From Caballeronia sordidicola (GTDB lineage: Bacteria; Pseudomonadota; Gammaproteobacteria; Burkholderiales; Burkholderiaceae): 64,000 nucleotides of DNA. The notes under the pieces were generated by a model. It saw only the letters and a list, made by a program, of their open reading frames with translations, made no database searches and was not told where the DNA came from. A program made the translations under genes and the position numbers. Position 1 is the stretch's first letter. Each line of letters begins with the position of its first letter. Positions 1 to 7,825 of the stretch are shown here, piece after piece. The stretch lies in contig NZ_FCOC02000024.1 of the NCBI RefSeq assembly GCF_001544455.2, forward strand, positions 24,937-88,936, given 5' to 3'.

Positions 1-402
1 ATCAAGCGCGAGGTGCGCGGGCACTATCGTGGACAAAAACAGATCTGGTTTTTGTTACGCATGGTAGGCCGCGACTGTGACATTTGTTTGCGTGCGACTG
101 ATCATCCGGAATTCGATGCCTGGCGGTGGAACGAATACTGGGTCCCGCTCGACGCGGTGATCGAGTTCAAGCGTGATGTATATCAGCTTGCGCTCACGGA
201 ACTTTCTCGCTTCCTGAGGCGCGCCGCCGTGCGCGCCGAGCGCGCGGAACATTTGGCGCGTCACGCCAACCGGTATCCGCGCGTGATTGGGAGCATGACC
301 ATGGAGGACGCGTCCGTTTCTGCTAACGGCCAAGTCATTCAGGCAGAATGTTCGGTGACCGAAGAGCTGCATATCTACGCACAACGTCCTTTGCGGGATT
401 AG
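1..402 (+). CDS. rppH: RNA pyrophosphohydrolase RppH, 3' part (gene starts before the window)
   Basis: C-terminal part of a NUDIX RNA pyrophosphohydrolase, which removes pyrophosphate from 5'-triphosphorylated mRNA and so starts RNase E-dependent decay. The frame is open from base 1 (IKREVRGHYRGQKQIWFLL), matching the stretch after the Nudix box in RppH. The family signature W-R-W-x-x-Y-W-x-P-L-D-A-V-I-x-F-K-R-x-V-Y appears soon after. The Nudix box itself lies upstream of the window. A GTG at 13 is only an internal codon. After the conserved fold comes a roughly 50-residue arginine-rich, poorly conserved tail. A rho-independent terminator follows at 419-451. Confidence 0.9.
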   Translation: MKREVRGHYRGQKQIWFLLRMVGRDCDICLRATDHPEFDAWRWNEYWVPLDAVIEFKRDVYQLALTELSRFLRRAAVRAERAEHLARHANRYPRVIGSMTMEDASVSANGQVIQAECSVTEELHIYAQRPLRD

Positions 403-418
403 GACGTGTGTCATTCAA

Positions 419-451
419 AGCGGCGGTGCGGCAACGCGCGCCGCTTTTTTT
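419..451 (+). terminator. Rho-independent terminator of rppH
   Basis: Stem AGCGGCG (419-425) pairs with CGCCGCT (439-445) across a 13-base loop and is followed by a run of T. It lies 17 bases after the rppH stop. Confidence 0.8.
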
Positions 452-537
452 CATGCGGCGTCGGAGATGGATCTCGGATACTCGCGAGATCCGATTCATT
501 TGCAGGCGCTTCTGCATCAACCTCAGGGATTCAAGAA

Positions 538-1092
538 TTGAAAGCCATTGCATTGTTCGCGGCATCCGCGGCAGCCCTTGCCGTGCTCGCCGGCTGCGGC
601 AGTTCGAAGCCGACCAACAAGGACGACAGCGCGTTTGTCTATTTGATGGACCGCAAGCCGAACTGGACCGAAAACAAGGTCGAGACCATTCCGCCCTTGC
701 CGCAGCAGGCCGACCTGGTGCCGTTCAACGTGTCGCAAAACACGCCGCTCAGTTTTTTCATCGATAAAAACTCGCTCAGCGTCGGCGACGACGGCGTGAT
801 CCGCTACACGGTCGTTGTGCAGAGCCCGGCCGGCGCGCGCAACGTGAACTACGAAGGGATTCGCTGCGACAACTACAACTGGCGCTTGTACGCGAGTATC
901 AACGAGGATCAGAACGGTTGGGATCGCGCGGTGGAAAGCGACTTCGCGCGCATTGAAAACGGCGAGTTGAACGCGTATCACGCGGCGCTGTACCAGGACT
1001 ACTTCTGCGCGAACAAATTGCCGACGGGGTCAGCGAAGCAAATTTTGTCGAATATCCAGATGAAACGGACGGCGGTGTCGAACTATCACTGA
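538..1092 (+). CDS. CNP1-like family lipoprotein
   Basis: Predicted outer-membrane or periplasmic lipoprotein of 184 residues, resembling the CNP1-like proteins that sit beside rppH and proB in Burkholderiaceae. I chose the TTG at 538. It puts a typical lipoprotein signal at the N-terminus (MKAIALFAASAAALAVLAGC) with lipobox LAGC and Cys20 as the lipidated residue, and an AGGG lies about 8 bases upstream. The frame stays open upstream to 406, but that stretch spans the rppH terminator and reads as non-coding. The mature part has no catalytic motif I recognise. Its biochemical role is unknown. It is convergent with proB, and the two share the bidirectional terminator at 1120-1147. Confidence 0.8.
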   Translation: MKAIALFAASAAALAVLAGCGSSKPTNKDDSAFVYLMDRKPNWTENKVETIPPLPQQADLVPFNVSQNTPLSFFIDKNSLSVGDDGVIRYTVVVQSPAGARNVNYEGIRCDNYNWRLYASINEDQNGWDRAVESDFARIENGELNAYHAALYQDYFCANKLPTGSAKQILSNIQMKRTAVSNYH

Positions 1093-1119
1093 GTTTGACA
1101 GAATCAACGCCGTTTAAAC

Positions 1120-1147
1120 AAAAAAGCCGCCAAATGGCGGCTTTTTT
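1120..1147. terminator. Bidirectional terminator between CNP1-like gene and proB
   Basis: Perfect stem AAAAAAGCCGCC / GGCGGCTTTTTT with an AAAT loop. It has a T run on both strands, so it can end both convergent transcripts. Confidence 0.9.
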
Positions 1148-1159
1148 AACGACAACGGC

Positions 1160-2278
1160 TCAGGCAAGCACCAGATTGTCGCGGTGGATAAGTTCGGGCT
1201 CCAGCATGTATCCGAGCACCGTTTCAATTTCGGTACTTGGTTTGCGCTGAATCAAACGCGCCTCCGAACTGCTGTAATTCGTGATCCCGCGCGCCACTTC
1301 GCGTCCGTCAGGATTCATGCACGCAATGACTTCGCCACGTGCAAACGCGCCTTGGACGTCGACTACGCCGATTGGCAGCAAGCTTTTGCCGCCTGCCGTG
1401 AGTTTCTCGACCGCGCCGTTGTCAATGACAACGTGCCCGCGCACTTGCAGGTGATCGGCCATCCATTGCTTTCGCGCCGCAATACGCGCAGTCCGGGCAA
1501 CAAGCTGCGTGCCGATCATTTCGCCTGAAGCAAGCCGCGTCAGGACATCCGATTCGCGTCCGCTCGCAATCACAGTGTTCGCGCCGCTATGCGCCGCACG
1601 TTTCGCTGCAAGAATCTTCGTAAGCATGCCGCCGCGCCCGAGGCTGGAACCCGCGCCGCCTGCCATGGCTTCGAGTTCCGGCGTTCCGGCGTCGGCCTGT
1701 TCCACCAGCGTGGCCATGGGATCGCGGCGAGGATCGGCGGTGAACAATCCACGCTGGTCGGTGAGAATAACCAGCGCGTCGCCTTCGATCAGATTCGCGA
1801 CCAGCGCACCGAGCGTGTCGTTGTCGCCAAATTTGATTTCATCGGTGATGACCGTGTCGTTTTCATTGATGATCGGCACGCAACCGAGGCGCAGCAAGGT
1901 GAGCAGCGTTGAGCGTGCGTTCAGATAACGTTCGCGATCAGCCAGATCGGCGTGGGTCAGCAGGATCTGCGCGGTCCGTATGCCGTGCTTTCCGAAGCTG
2001 CTTTCATAGACTTGCGCCAGACCCATTTGTCCTACCGCCGCCGCGGCCTGCAGTTCGTCGATCTCGCGCGGCCGTTTCGTCCAGCCCAGCCTGTGAATTC
2101 CCTCGGCAATCGCGCCCGAACTCACCAGGATGACTTCCTTGCCCTGCCCGCGCAAAGCAGCGATCTGCGCGGCCCAGCGCTCGATGGCCGCGTGATCGAG
2201 CCCACGGCCGTCGTTTGTCACGAGGCTCGATCCCACTTTCACTACGAGTCGCTTCGAAGCAGCTATGACGGAACGCAT
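1160..2278 (-). CDS. proB: Glutamate 5-kinase
   Basis: Phosphorylates L-glutamate to glutamyl-5-phosphate, the first and proline-feedback-inhibited step of proline synthesis in the cytosol. The N-terminal amino-acid kinase domain shows KVGSSLVTNDGRG and the VSSGAIAEG loop, followed by INENDTV and FGDNDTLGA. A PUA domain fills the last ~100 residues, as in the 370-residue family members. I start at the ATG of MRSVIAASKRLVVKVG, the usual Burkholderia N-terminus. Another ATG at 2287 is closer to the AGGAG at 2290-2294 and cannot be excluded. It is the last gene of a rplU-rpmA-obgE-proB string, 71 bases after obgE. proA is not in the window. Confidence 0.95.
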   Translation of the reverse strand: MRSVIAASKRLVVKVGSSLVTNDGRGLDHAAIERWAAQIAALRGQGKEVILVSSGAIAEGIHRLGWTKRPREIDELQAAAAVGQMGLAQVYESSFGKHGIRTAQILLTHADLADRERYLNARSTLLTLLRLGCVPIINENDTVITDEIKFGDNDTLGALVANLIEGDALVILTDQRGLFTADPRRDPMATLVEQADAGTPELEAMAGGAGSSLGRGGMLTKILAAKRAAHSGANTVIASGRESDVLTRLASGEMIGTQLVARTARIAARKQWMADHLQVRGHVVIDNGAVEKLTAGGKSLLPIGVVDVQGAFARGEVIACMNPDGREVARGITNYSSSEARLIQRKPSTEIETVLGYMLEPELIHRDNLVLA

Positions 2279-2349
2279 CTGACGCATTTCTCCTGGGATT
2301 TGCTTCGAATTGGCTCGGAATTTGGCTCGACAGCCACGGGCCGAATTTC

Positions 2350-3489
2350 TTACGCTTCGCCTTCGTCCTGGTCGTCTGCGGCGATTTCCGGCGCGGGTTG
2401 AGGCGCGATGGCGGCGGGTTCATCGCGGAAACGCACGTCGGCGGCGAGATCTTCGGCCTCGGCGGCACGCGACGCGTCCGAATTCTTCGAGATGTAATCG
2501 AAGATGGCGTACGTCAGTCCTTCACAACCCTGGCCTGTCAGCGCCGAGATTTCGAACACCGGGCCGTCCCATTCGTAGCGTTTGATAAAGTCCGCGACGC
2601 GCGCCTTGCGCTCGTCCTCCGGCACCATGTCCAGCTTGTTCAACACGAGCCAGCGCGGTTTTTCATACAGCGCTTCGTCGTACTTGCGCAGCTCGTTGAC
2701 GATTGCGCGCGCTTCCTGCACGGGATCGACGGCTTCGTCGAACGGAGCGAGATCCACGAGATGCAGCAGCACGCCGGTGCGCTGCAAATGCCGCAGGAAT
2801 CGGTGACCCAATCCCGCACCTTCAGCCGCGCCTTCGATCAGACCCGGAATGTCCGCGATCACGAAGCTCTTTTCCGGCCCGACGCGCACCACCCCAAGAT
2901 TTGGCGCAAGCGTGGTGAATGGATAATCGGCGATTTTCGGCCGCGCGTTCGATACCGACGAGATAAACGTCGACTTTCCGGCGTTCGGCATGCCGAGCAG
3001 GCCGACGTCGGCGAGCACTTTCAGCTCAAGCCGCAGCATGCGCCGGTCGCCGGGCTTGCCTTCCGTCTTCTGGCGCGGCGCGCGGTTCGTGCTCGACTTG
3101 AAATGCAGGTTGCCGAGACCGCCCGCGCCGCCATGCGCAATCAGTACGCTCTGGTTGTGCTCGGTCAGATCGGCGATCAGTTCGCCCGTTTCCGTATCCG
3201 CGATGATCGTGCCGACCGGCATGCGCAGGATGATGTCGTCGCCACCCTTACCGTAACAGTCGGCGCCGCGGCCGTTTTCACCATTGCGGGCCTGGTGCTT
3301 CTTGGCGTACCGGTAGTCGATCAATGTGTTGATGTTGCGATCCGCGACCGCATACACGCTGCCGCCCCGGCCGCCGTCGCCACCGTCCGGTCCGCCGAAC
3401 GGGACGAACTTCTCGCGCCGCATCGACGCGCTGCCATCCCCTCCGTCGCCGGCGATGACTTCAATTCTCGCTTCGTCAATGAACTTCAT
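2350..3489 (-). CDS. obgE: Obg family GTPase ObgE/CgtA
   Basis: Ribosome-associated GTPase acting in late 50S assembly and stress signalling. The N-terminal glycine-rich Obg fold starts MKFIDEARIEVIAGDGGDG and continues GGPDGGDGGRGGSVYAVAD. The G domain follows with Walker A GMPNAGKSTF, DIPGL (G3) and NKLD (G4). The C-terminal tail is acidic (DDQDEGEA), a common Obg feature. The start at 3489 is the conserved MKFIDEA; the frame is open 66 bases further upstream, but that part is unconserved. It follows rpmA, with a terminator-like hairpin (3607-3633) between the two genes. Confidence 0.96.
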   Translation of the reverse strand: MKFIDEARIEVIAGDGGDGSASMRREKFVPFGGPDGGDGGRGGSVYAVADRNINTLIDYRYAKKHQARNGENGRGADCYGKGGDDIILRMPVGTIIADTETGELIADLTEHNQSVLIAHGGAGGLGNLHFKSSTNRAPRQKTEGKPGDRRMLRLELKVLADVGLLGMPNAGKSTFISSVSNARPKIADYPFTTLAPNLGVVRVGPEKSFVIADIPGLIEGAAEGAGLGHRFLRHLQRTGVLLHLVDLAPFDEAVDPVQEARAIVNELRKYDEALYEKPRWLVLNKLDMVPEDERKARVADFIKRYEWDGPVFEISALTGQGCEGLTYAIFDYISKNSDASRAAEAEDLAADVRFRDEPAAIAPQPAPEIAADDQDEGEA

Positions 3490-3606
3490 GAGTTGCTCCG
3501 TCCCGTGTTTCAGCGATGTTCCGCTATTTTGCCGCGACCAGCCGATGCCAGCCACTAGACCATTCGATATATGTCACTACCTGACCGCGTAAAAAAGCAG
3601 CCAATA

Positions 3607-3633
3607 AAAAAAGCCCCGCGAACTTCGCGGGGC
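3607..3633 (-). terminator. Terminator-like hairpin between rpmA and obgE
   Basis: Ten-base arms GCCCCGCGAA and TTCGCGGGGC (3613-3633) followed on the minus strand by a run of seven T. It lies about 35 bases after the rpmA stop and may end most rplU-rpmA transcripts while letting some reach obgE. Confidence 0.8.
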
Positions 3634-3668
3634 CCTTTCCGGTCCTGAAGCCCGTGCCTGAATGTTGC

Positions 3669-3929
3669 TCAGGCAGCCGGGACTACGTTGACCAGATGCT
3701 TCTTTGCAGCGCCCTTCGTCGTGAACGTGACGTGGCCGTCCGTCAGCGCGAACAAGGTGTGATCCTTGCCAATGCCGACGTTGTCGCCCGGGTGCATGCG
3801 CGTGCCGCGCTGGCGAACAATGATTCCGCCGGCGTTGATTGCCTGGCCGCCATAAACCTTCACGCCGAGGCGCTTTGATTCTGAGTCGCGACCATTGCGG
3901 GATGACCCGCCTGCTTTTTTGTGTGCCAT
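3669..3929 (-). CDS. rpmA: 50S ribosomal protein L27
   Basis: Ribosomal protein L27, whose N-terminal tail reaches the peptidyl-transferase centre. It has 86 residues, the normal length. It begins MAHKKAGGSSRNGRDSESKR, without the processed N-terminal extension found in Firmicutes, and contains the conserved GVKVYGGQ and IIVRQRGTR stretches. It lies 40 bases after rplU, the standard rplU-rpmA pairing, and precedes obgE. Expression presumably depends on the rplU promoter at 4338-4366. Confidence 0.98.
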   Translation of the reverse strand: MAHKKAGGSSRNGRDSESKRLGVKVYGGQAINAGGIIVRQRGTRMHPGDNVGIGKDHTLFALTDGHVTFTTKGAAKKHLVNVVPAA

Positions 3930-3969
3930 TTGATAGCTCCTTGACCGTTTGGCTTATCGACTCGACGCT

Positions 3970-4284
3970 TTAAGCAGCGTTGATAGCGTCGATACGCAGT
4001 TCGGTATAGTTCTGGCGATGGCCAGCGTGCTTTTGGTAGTGCTTCCGGCGACGCATCTTGAAGATCGTGACCTTCTTGTGACGACCTTGGGACACGACGG
4101 TACATGTGACGGAAGCCCCACTGACCAGCGGTGCACCGAATTGAATCGATTCACCTTCGCCTACTGCGAGAACCTGGTCGAGCGTGATTTCAGCGTCAAT
4201 GTCTGCCGGTATCTGTTCTACTTTCAATTTTTCGCCGACAGCAACCTTATACTGCTTGCCACCGGTTTTTATGACCGCGTACAT
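3970..4284 (-). CDS. rplU: 50S ribosomal protein L21
   Basis: Ribosomal protein L21, a 23S rRNA-binding protein of the large subunit, 104 residues. It starts MYAVIKTGGKQYKVAVGEKLKVEQ, the universal L21 N-terminus. The frame extends 33 bases upstream, but that part is leader sequence. The basic stretch KVTIFKMRRRKHYQKHAGHRQ is the rRNA-binding region. It is the first gene of the rplU-rpmA-(obgE-proB) unit. A near-consensus sigma70 promoter lies 54-82 bases upstream, and the leader contains two small overlapping hairpins. Confidence 0.98.
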   Translation of the reverse strand: MYAVIKTGGKQYKVAVGEKLKVEQIPADIDAEITLDQVLAVGEGESIQFGAPLVSGASVTCTVVSQGRHKKVTIFKMRRRKHYQKHAGHRQNYTELRIDAINAA

Positions 4285-4337
4285 TGAGAACCTCACTCTG
4301 AATTCATTTTTCCGCACACCGTGCGCGAAAACGCGTG

Positions 4338-4366
4338 ATTATACAGAGAGTTAGGCTCTCCGTCAA
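4338..4366 (-). promoter_or_regulatory. Sigma70 promoter of rplU
   Basis: On the minus strand, TTGACG (4361-4366), a 17-base spacer and a perfect TATAAT (4338-4343). The expected transcription start is near 4331, giving a leader of about 46 bases before the rplU ATG. Confidence 0.85.
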
Positions 4367-4519
4367 AACCCTTGTTGATCGCAAAAAGGGCGGCGCTGCG
4401 CCCAGACGGGGCAATGCACACGCAATATTATCCTGACCAATACCGGGATCCGCCGCATGCCAGCTCTCGTGCGGGCAGTCCGGGACGTCTATTAGAGGCG
4501 TCCATCGGCCGATTCGCCT

Positions 4520-4525
4520 TATAAT
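4520..4525 (+). promoter_or_regulatory. Probable -10 element of ispB
   Basis: Perfect TATAAT 26 bases before the chosen ispB ATG. The -35 region (around 4497-4502) is poor, so this is a partial promoter call. Confidence 0.5.
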
Positions 4526-4551
4526 TCGCGGCACTATCCTAATTGCCGATC

Positions 4552-5544
4552 ATGTCGTCCACTGCCACTTCCTCCCCAAACGCCGCCAACGTGCTCGAGC
4601 CTATCGCCGAGGACATGCAGCAGGTCAATCGCGTCATCCGGCAGCGCCTGGCATCCGAAGTGATGCTGATCAACCAGATTTCCGAATACATCATCGGGGC
4701 CGGCGGCAAACGGCTCCGTCCCGCGCTGCTGCTACTCGTGGCGGGCGCGCTTGGAGACACCACTGGTCACCGGCATGAGCTGGCTGCGGTGGTGGAGTTC
4801 ATCCATACGGCGACCCTGCTGCACGATGACGTCGTCGACGAATCCGATCTCCGGCGCGGCCGCAAGACCGCGAACGCGCTGTTCGGCAATGCGGCGAGCG
4901 TGCTTGTCGGCGACTTTCTTTACTCGCGGTCGTTCGAAATGATGGTCGGCGTAGGCAAGATGCGCGTGATGGAGATCCTTTCGGTCGCGACCAACGTGAT
5001 CTCCGAAGGCGAAGTGCTGCAGTTGCTCAACATGCACGACCCGGATGTAGATGAAGCGCGGTACATGCAGGTGATCCGCTACAAGACGGCGAAGCTTTTC
5101 GAAGCAGCGGCGCAGCTTGGCGCGGTGCTGTCCGGGTCGGACGCCAAGACGGAGGCCGCCGCGGCGGAATTCGGGCGGCGCATTGGCACGGCGTTCCAGA
5201 TCATGGACGACTGGCTCGACTACACGGGCACGGCGGAATCCATGGGGAAAAACGCGGGCGACGATCTGCGCGAAGGCAAACCCACGCTTCCGCTCATCTA
5301 CTTGATGGAGCACGGCACGGCGCAACAGGCGGCGCTTGCGCGCGAGGCTATCGAACAAGGCGGCACCGATAAATTCGATACTATTTTCGAAGCCATTACC
5401 ACCTCGGGCGCGCTCGATCACACGCTGAAATGCGCGCGTCAGGAAGCGCAGGCGGCGGCAAACGCAATTTCTGCGTTTCCAGATTCCATTTTTAAAGAGA
5501 GCCTGCTAGAATTATGTTCTTACTCGACGGCAAGACAGTCCTGA
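4552..5544 (+). CDS. ispB: Octaprenyl diphosphate synthase
   Basis: Trans-prenyltransferase that extends farnesyl diphosphate with isopentenyl diphosphate to make the ubiquinone side chain. Both aspartate-rich motifs are present: LLHDDVVDESDLRRG (first, DDxxD) and QIMDDWLDY (second). GGKRLRP is the substrate-binding motif near the N-terminus. Length is 330 residues. I start at the ATG of MSSTATSS; a TTG nine bases upstream is possible. Chain length is assigned from family and genus knowledge (ubiquinone-8), not from the sequence. coq7, acting in the same quinone pathway, is at 56284 in this window. tRNA-Pro follows 31 bases downstream. Confidence 0.93.
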   Translation: MSSTATSSPNAANVLEPIAEDMQQVNRVIRQRLASEVMLINQISEYIIGAGGKRLRPALLLLVAGALGDTTGHRHELAAVVEFIHTATLLHDDVVDESDLRRGRKTANALFGNAASVLVGDFLYSRSFEMMVGVGKMRVMEILSVATNVISEGEVLQLLNMHDPDVDEARYMQVIRYKTAKLFEAAAQLGAVLSGSDAKTEAAAAEFGRRIGTAFQIMDDWLDYTGTAESMGKNAGDDLREGKPTLPLIYLMEHGTAQQAALAREAIEQGGTDKFDTIFEAITTSGALDHTLKCARQEAQAAANAISAFPDSIFKESLLELCSYSTARQS

Positions 5545-5575
5545 AAAGGAAACAAACCGTCTCTGAGTGAATATT

Positions 5576-5652
5576 CGGGGTGTAGCTTAGCCTGGTAGAG
5601 CGCTACGTTCGGGACGTAGAGGCCGGAGGTTCGAATCCTCTCACCCCGACCA
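5576..5652 (+). tRNA. tRNA-Pro (anticodon CGG)
   Basis: A 77-base cloverleaf. Acceptor arm CGGGGTG (5576-5582) pairs with CACCCCG (5642-5648), followed by discriminator A and an encoded CCA. The anticodon stem CTACG/CGTAG encloses loop TTCGGGA, so the anticodon is CGG and reads CCG proline codons. The T arm GGAGGTTCGAATCCTC is canonical. Confidence 0.97.
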
Positions 5653-5677
5653 GAATTATCCTTGTTAGATCGAGGTA

Positions 5678-5705
5678 AAAACCGCCCAGCTTGCTGGGCG
5701 GTTTT
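5678..5705 (+). terminator. Terminator after tRNA-Pro
   Basis: Stem AAACCGCCCAGC / GCTGGGCGGTTT with a short TT loop and a T-rich tail, 26 bases after the tRNA. It can end an ispB-tRNA transcript. Confidence 0.88.
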
Positions 5706-6019
5706 TGTTTTTGGGGCTCCTCTTGCGGCGTCTTATAGCAAGACATCCAACCGCCTCATCACGCCAATCAGGACTGCATGCCTACACGGTCCGTCCCCAA
5801 TCAAAGATAGCTCAAAATCGGGATCATCAGCGCTCTGTAGTTCCACCGCCGTAGAAGCTCGCGCGTCACGCCGGCACGCTTTCTCATAATGCTTGTTATG
5901 AGAAACAAATCGTACGGTTGGTTTTACGTGCGCCAAGTCACATTCGATTTCAATTGTTTTAATTACAGTCCCATCTTGATCCGAGCGCATGAACGACGAG
6001 AGGCAGGGAGTGTTGTGGA
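5706..6019. other. Intergenic stretch between tRNA-Pro and the GT4 gene
   Basis: About 314 bases, visibly more AT-rich in its second half (about 5880-6019) than the surrounding genes. A frame of about 105 codons is open on the minus strand across it, but it has no recognisable homology and runs into the start of the glycosyltransferase gene. I found no copy of the tRNA 3' end, no integrase and no clear promoter. Confidence 0.5.
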
Positions 6020-7180
6020 ATGAAGACTGAACGAGGCGAAATAAAAGCATCGCTGAAAATCATCCATCTTGCCAATCATGTTCTAGAGATCGGTAATGGC
6101 ATCGTGAACGTTGTGATAGACCTTGCTTGCAGCCAGGCCGACGCCGGGCATGATGTGGTTGTTGCAAGCGCCGGCGGGGAATATGAAGCCGTTCTCGCCA
6201 AGCATGGCGTAAAACATGTCCACCTTGAGCAGAAACCCCAACTACATAAATTGCCAAGCATGTGCCGGAAGTTCGATGAGCTTGTGGTGCGTGAAAAGCC
6301 GGACGTCGTGCATGTGCACATGATGACCGGAGCGCTGATCGCCAAAATCGTCCGCTTGTGGCGTTCCTATCGCATTGTCAGCACCGTGCACAATGAATTC
6401 CAACGCTCCGCAAGGCTTATGGGCGTGGCCGATATTGTTGTCGCAGTCAGCGCCGCCGTCGAAAAGGCAATGATAAGACGCGGCATACCCGCAGCCCGCA
6501 TGCGCAACATCGAAAACGGCACAATTGACTCCCCTCGCCGCAAGCAAAGCGTCGAGCGTCCAGCGGTTCCAGAGCTGGTCCATCCAAATGTCGTCACTAT
6601 TGCGGGCATGTACCGCCGCAAGGGCATTGCCGTGCTGATGGATGCGTTCTCACGCATCGAACGCAGCAAAGGCGCGCATTTGTACCTGATAGGCGATGGC
6701 CCTGATCGCGCGGAGTTCGAACAGTTGATGCTCAAGTACGCCATGTGCGACCGGGTGCATTTTCTCGGTTTCCAGACGAACGCGGCGGCGTTCCTTAAAC
6801 AAACCGATATCTTCGCGCTCGCTTCGTTCAATGATCCATGTCCGCTTGTCATAAGCGAGGCACGCGAAGCCGGCTGCCCTATCGTTGGCTCGAGCGTGGA
6901 CGGCGTTCCGCAGGCGCTGGACTTTGGCGAGGCCGGCCTCCTTGTGCCCCCCGGTGACGTTGGCGCACTTGCGGGCGCGCTGGATACCTTGCTCACGGAT
7001 TCAGCAGTGCGTGCGGACTGGGCGGATCGAGCAAAGGCAAATCTTGACCGGCTCCGCGTGAGCCGAGTGAGCCAGGACTATCTCGCGATTTATGAGGAAA
7101 CCATTGGACGCGAGCCGTCGCGCATAGCCACGAGCAACGGACGTTCGAAAACGGCCTTGGCGGAAACAGAAACGGTCTGA
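6020..7180 (+). CDS. GT4-family glycosyltransferase
   Basis: Probable retaining, nucleotide-sugar-dependent glycosyltransferase of GT-B fold, 386 residues. The N-terminal acceptor domain has a glycine-containing loop (LEIGNGIVNVVIDLA) and PDVVHVHMMTGAL. The C-terminal donor domain has TIAGMYRRKGIAVLMDAF, LYLIGDGPDRAEFEQL and VHFLGFQ. The E-x7-E region follows as PLVISEAREAGCPIVGSSVDGVPQAL. There is no signal peptide or membrane segment, so it probably acts at the inner face of the membrane. It stands alone, with no sugar-nucleotide synthesis genes or Wzx/Wzy nearby, so donor and acceptor cannot be inferred. The upstream gap is AT-rich, which hints at acquisition next to tRNA-Pro. Confidence 0.82.
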   Translation: MKTERGEIKASLKIIHLANHVLEIGNGIVNVVIDLACSQADAGHDVVVASAGGEYEAVLAKHGVKHVHLEQKPQLHKLPSMCRKFDELVVREKPDVVHVHMMTGALIAKIVRLWRSYRIVSTVHNEFQRSARLMGVADIVVAVSAAVEKAMIRRGIPAARMRNIENGTIDSPRRKQSVERPAVPELVHPNVVTIAGMYRRKGIAVLMDAFSRIERSKGAHLYLIGDGPDRAEFEQLMLKYAMCDRVHFLGFQTNAAAFLKQTDIFALASFNDPCPLVISEAREAGCPIVGSSVDGVPQALDFGEAGLLVPPGDVGALAGALDTLLTDSAVRADWADRAKANLDRLRVSRVSQDYLAIYEETIGREPSRIATSNGRSKTALAETETV

Positions 7181-7408
7181 GCCGAAATCCCCGCTGCAAT
7201 CCGCTAGTCTGGCGAGCGGAGAAATTTTTGTCCGGCCGCTTTATCTTCTGCAACGCGCACATCACAGGCGACAAAACCAAAAGCCGCCGCGCTTGTATCG
7301 CTTCGCTCGATTTGCAGGCGCAGTTCGCCAGGCCTCTCCTTGTTTTGAGACCGGCTTCTATTCATGCGAGTATCGTGTAACCCTTTTCTGCCTCTCGCAG
7401 GACATGTC

Positions 7409-7810
7409 ATGGGTTTATCGAGACTTGCATCGCCGCCAGTGTCAAACGCGCGCCGCCTAGCGCTTGCGTTCGTGTTCCTCTGGTTTGCGATCGGCGGGAT
7501 CTGCCATTTCCTGCTGACGCCTTTTTTCGTGCAGATCGTGCCGCCGTTCGTACCCGCGCCCATCGCGGCCGTGATTATCAGCGGGGTTTTCGAATTGCTC
7601 GGCGCCGCCGGAATCGCGATCAGACGCACGCGGTCCATGGCGGGAATCGGGCTCGCACTCCTGACCATCGCGGTGACGCCGGCCAATATCTTCATGCTCC
7701 AGCACGCTGAACTCTTTCCCAGCATTCCCGTATGGCTCCTCGTTGCGCGTTTGCCGCTTCAGCTCGCGCTGATCGCGTGTATCGTGTGGAGCACGCAACG
7801 CAGTCATTAA
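7409..7810 (+). CDS. DoxX-like integral membrane protein
   Basis: Small hydrophobic protein of about 133 residues with four predicted membrane segments: LALAFVFLWFAIGGICHFLL, PIAAVIISGVFELLGAAGIAI, a segment around AGIGLALLTIAVTPANIFML, and WLLVARLPLQLALIACIVW. This pattern and the G-x-x-HF and FELLGAAG features resemble the DoxX/DUF4870-like group; the assignment is tentative. I start at the ATG at 7409 because AGGA lies six bases upstream. An ATG at 7364 would add 15 residues without a visible ribosome site. The next gene starts 15 bases after its stop, so the two are probably co-transcribed. Function unknown. Confidence 0.65.
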   Translation: MGLSRLASPPVSNARRLALAFVFLWFAIGGICHFLLTPFFVQIVPPFVPAPIAAVIISGVFELLGAAGIAIRRTRSMAGIGLALLTIAVTPANIFMLQHAELFPSIPVWLLVARLPLQLALIACIVWSTQRSH

Positions 7811-7825
7811 GCAAGTGGTATCGCC

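Noticed and set aside
5733..6050. A 105-codon minus-strand frame next to tRNA-Pro
   Set aside because: No homology I recognise, no clear ribosome site, and it overlaps the start of the glycosyltransferase gene head-on.
7181..7408. A possible attachment-site copy of the tRNA-Pro 3' end after the GT4 gene
   Set aside because: I searched by eye for the last ~20 bases of the tRNA and found no match, nor an integrase gene.
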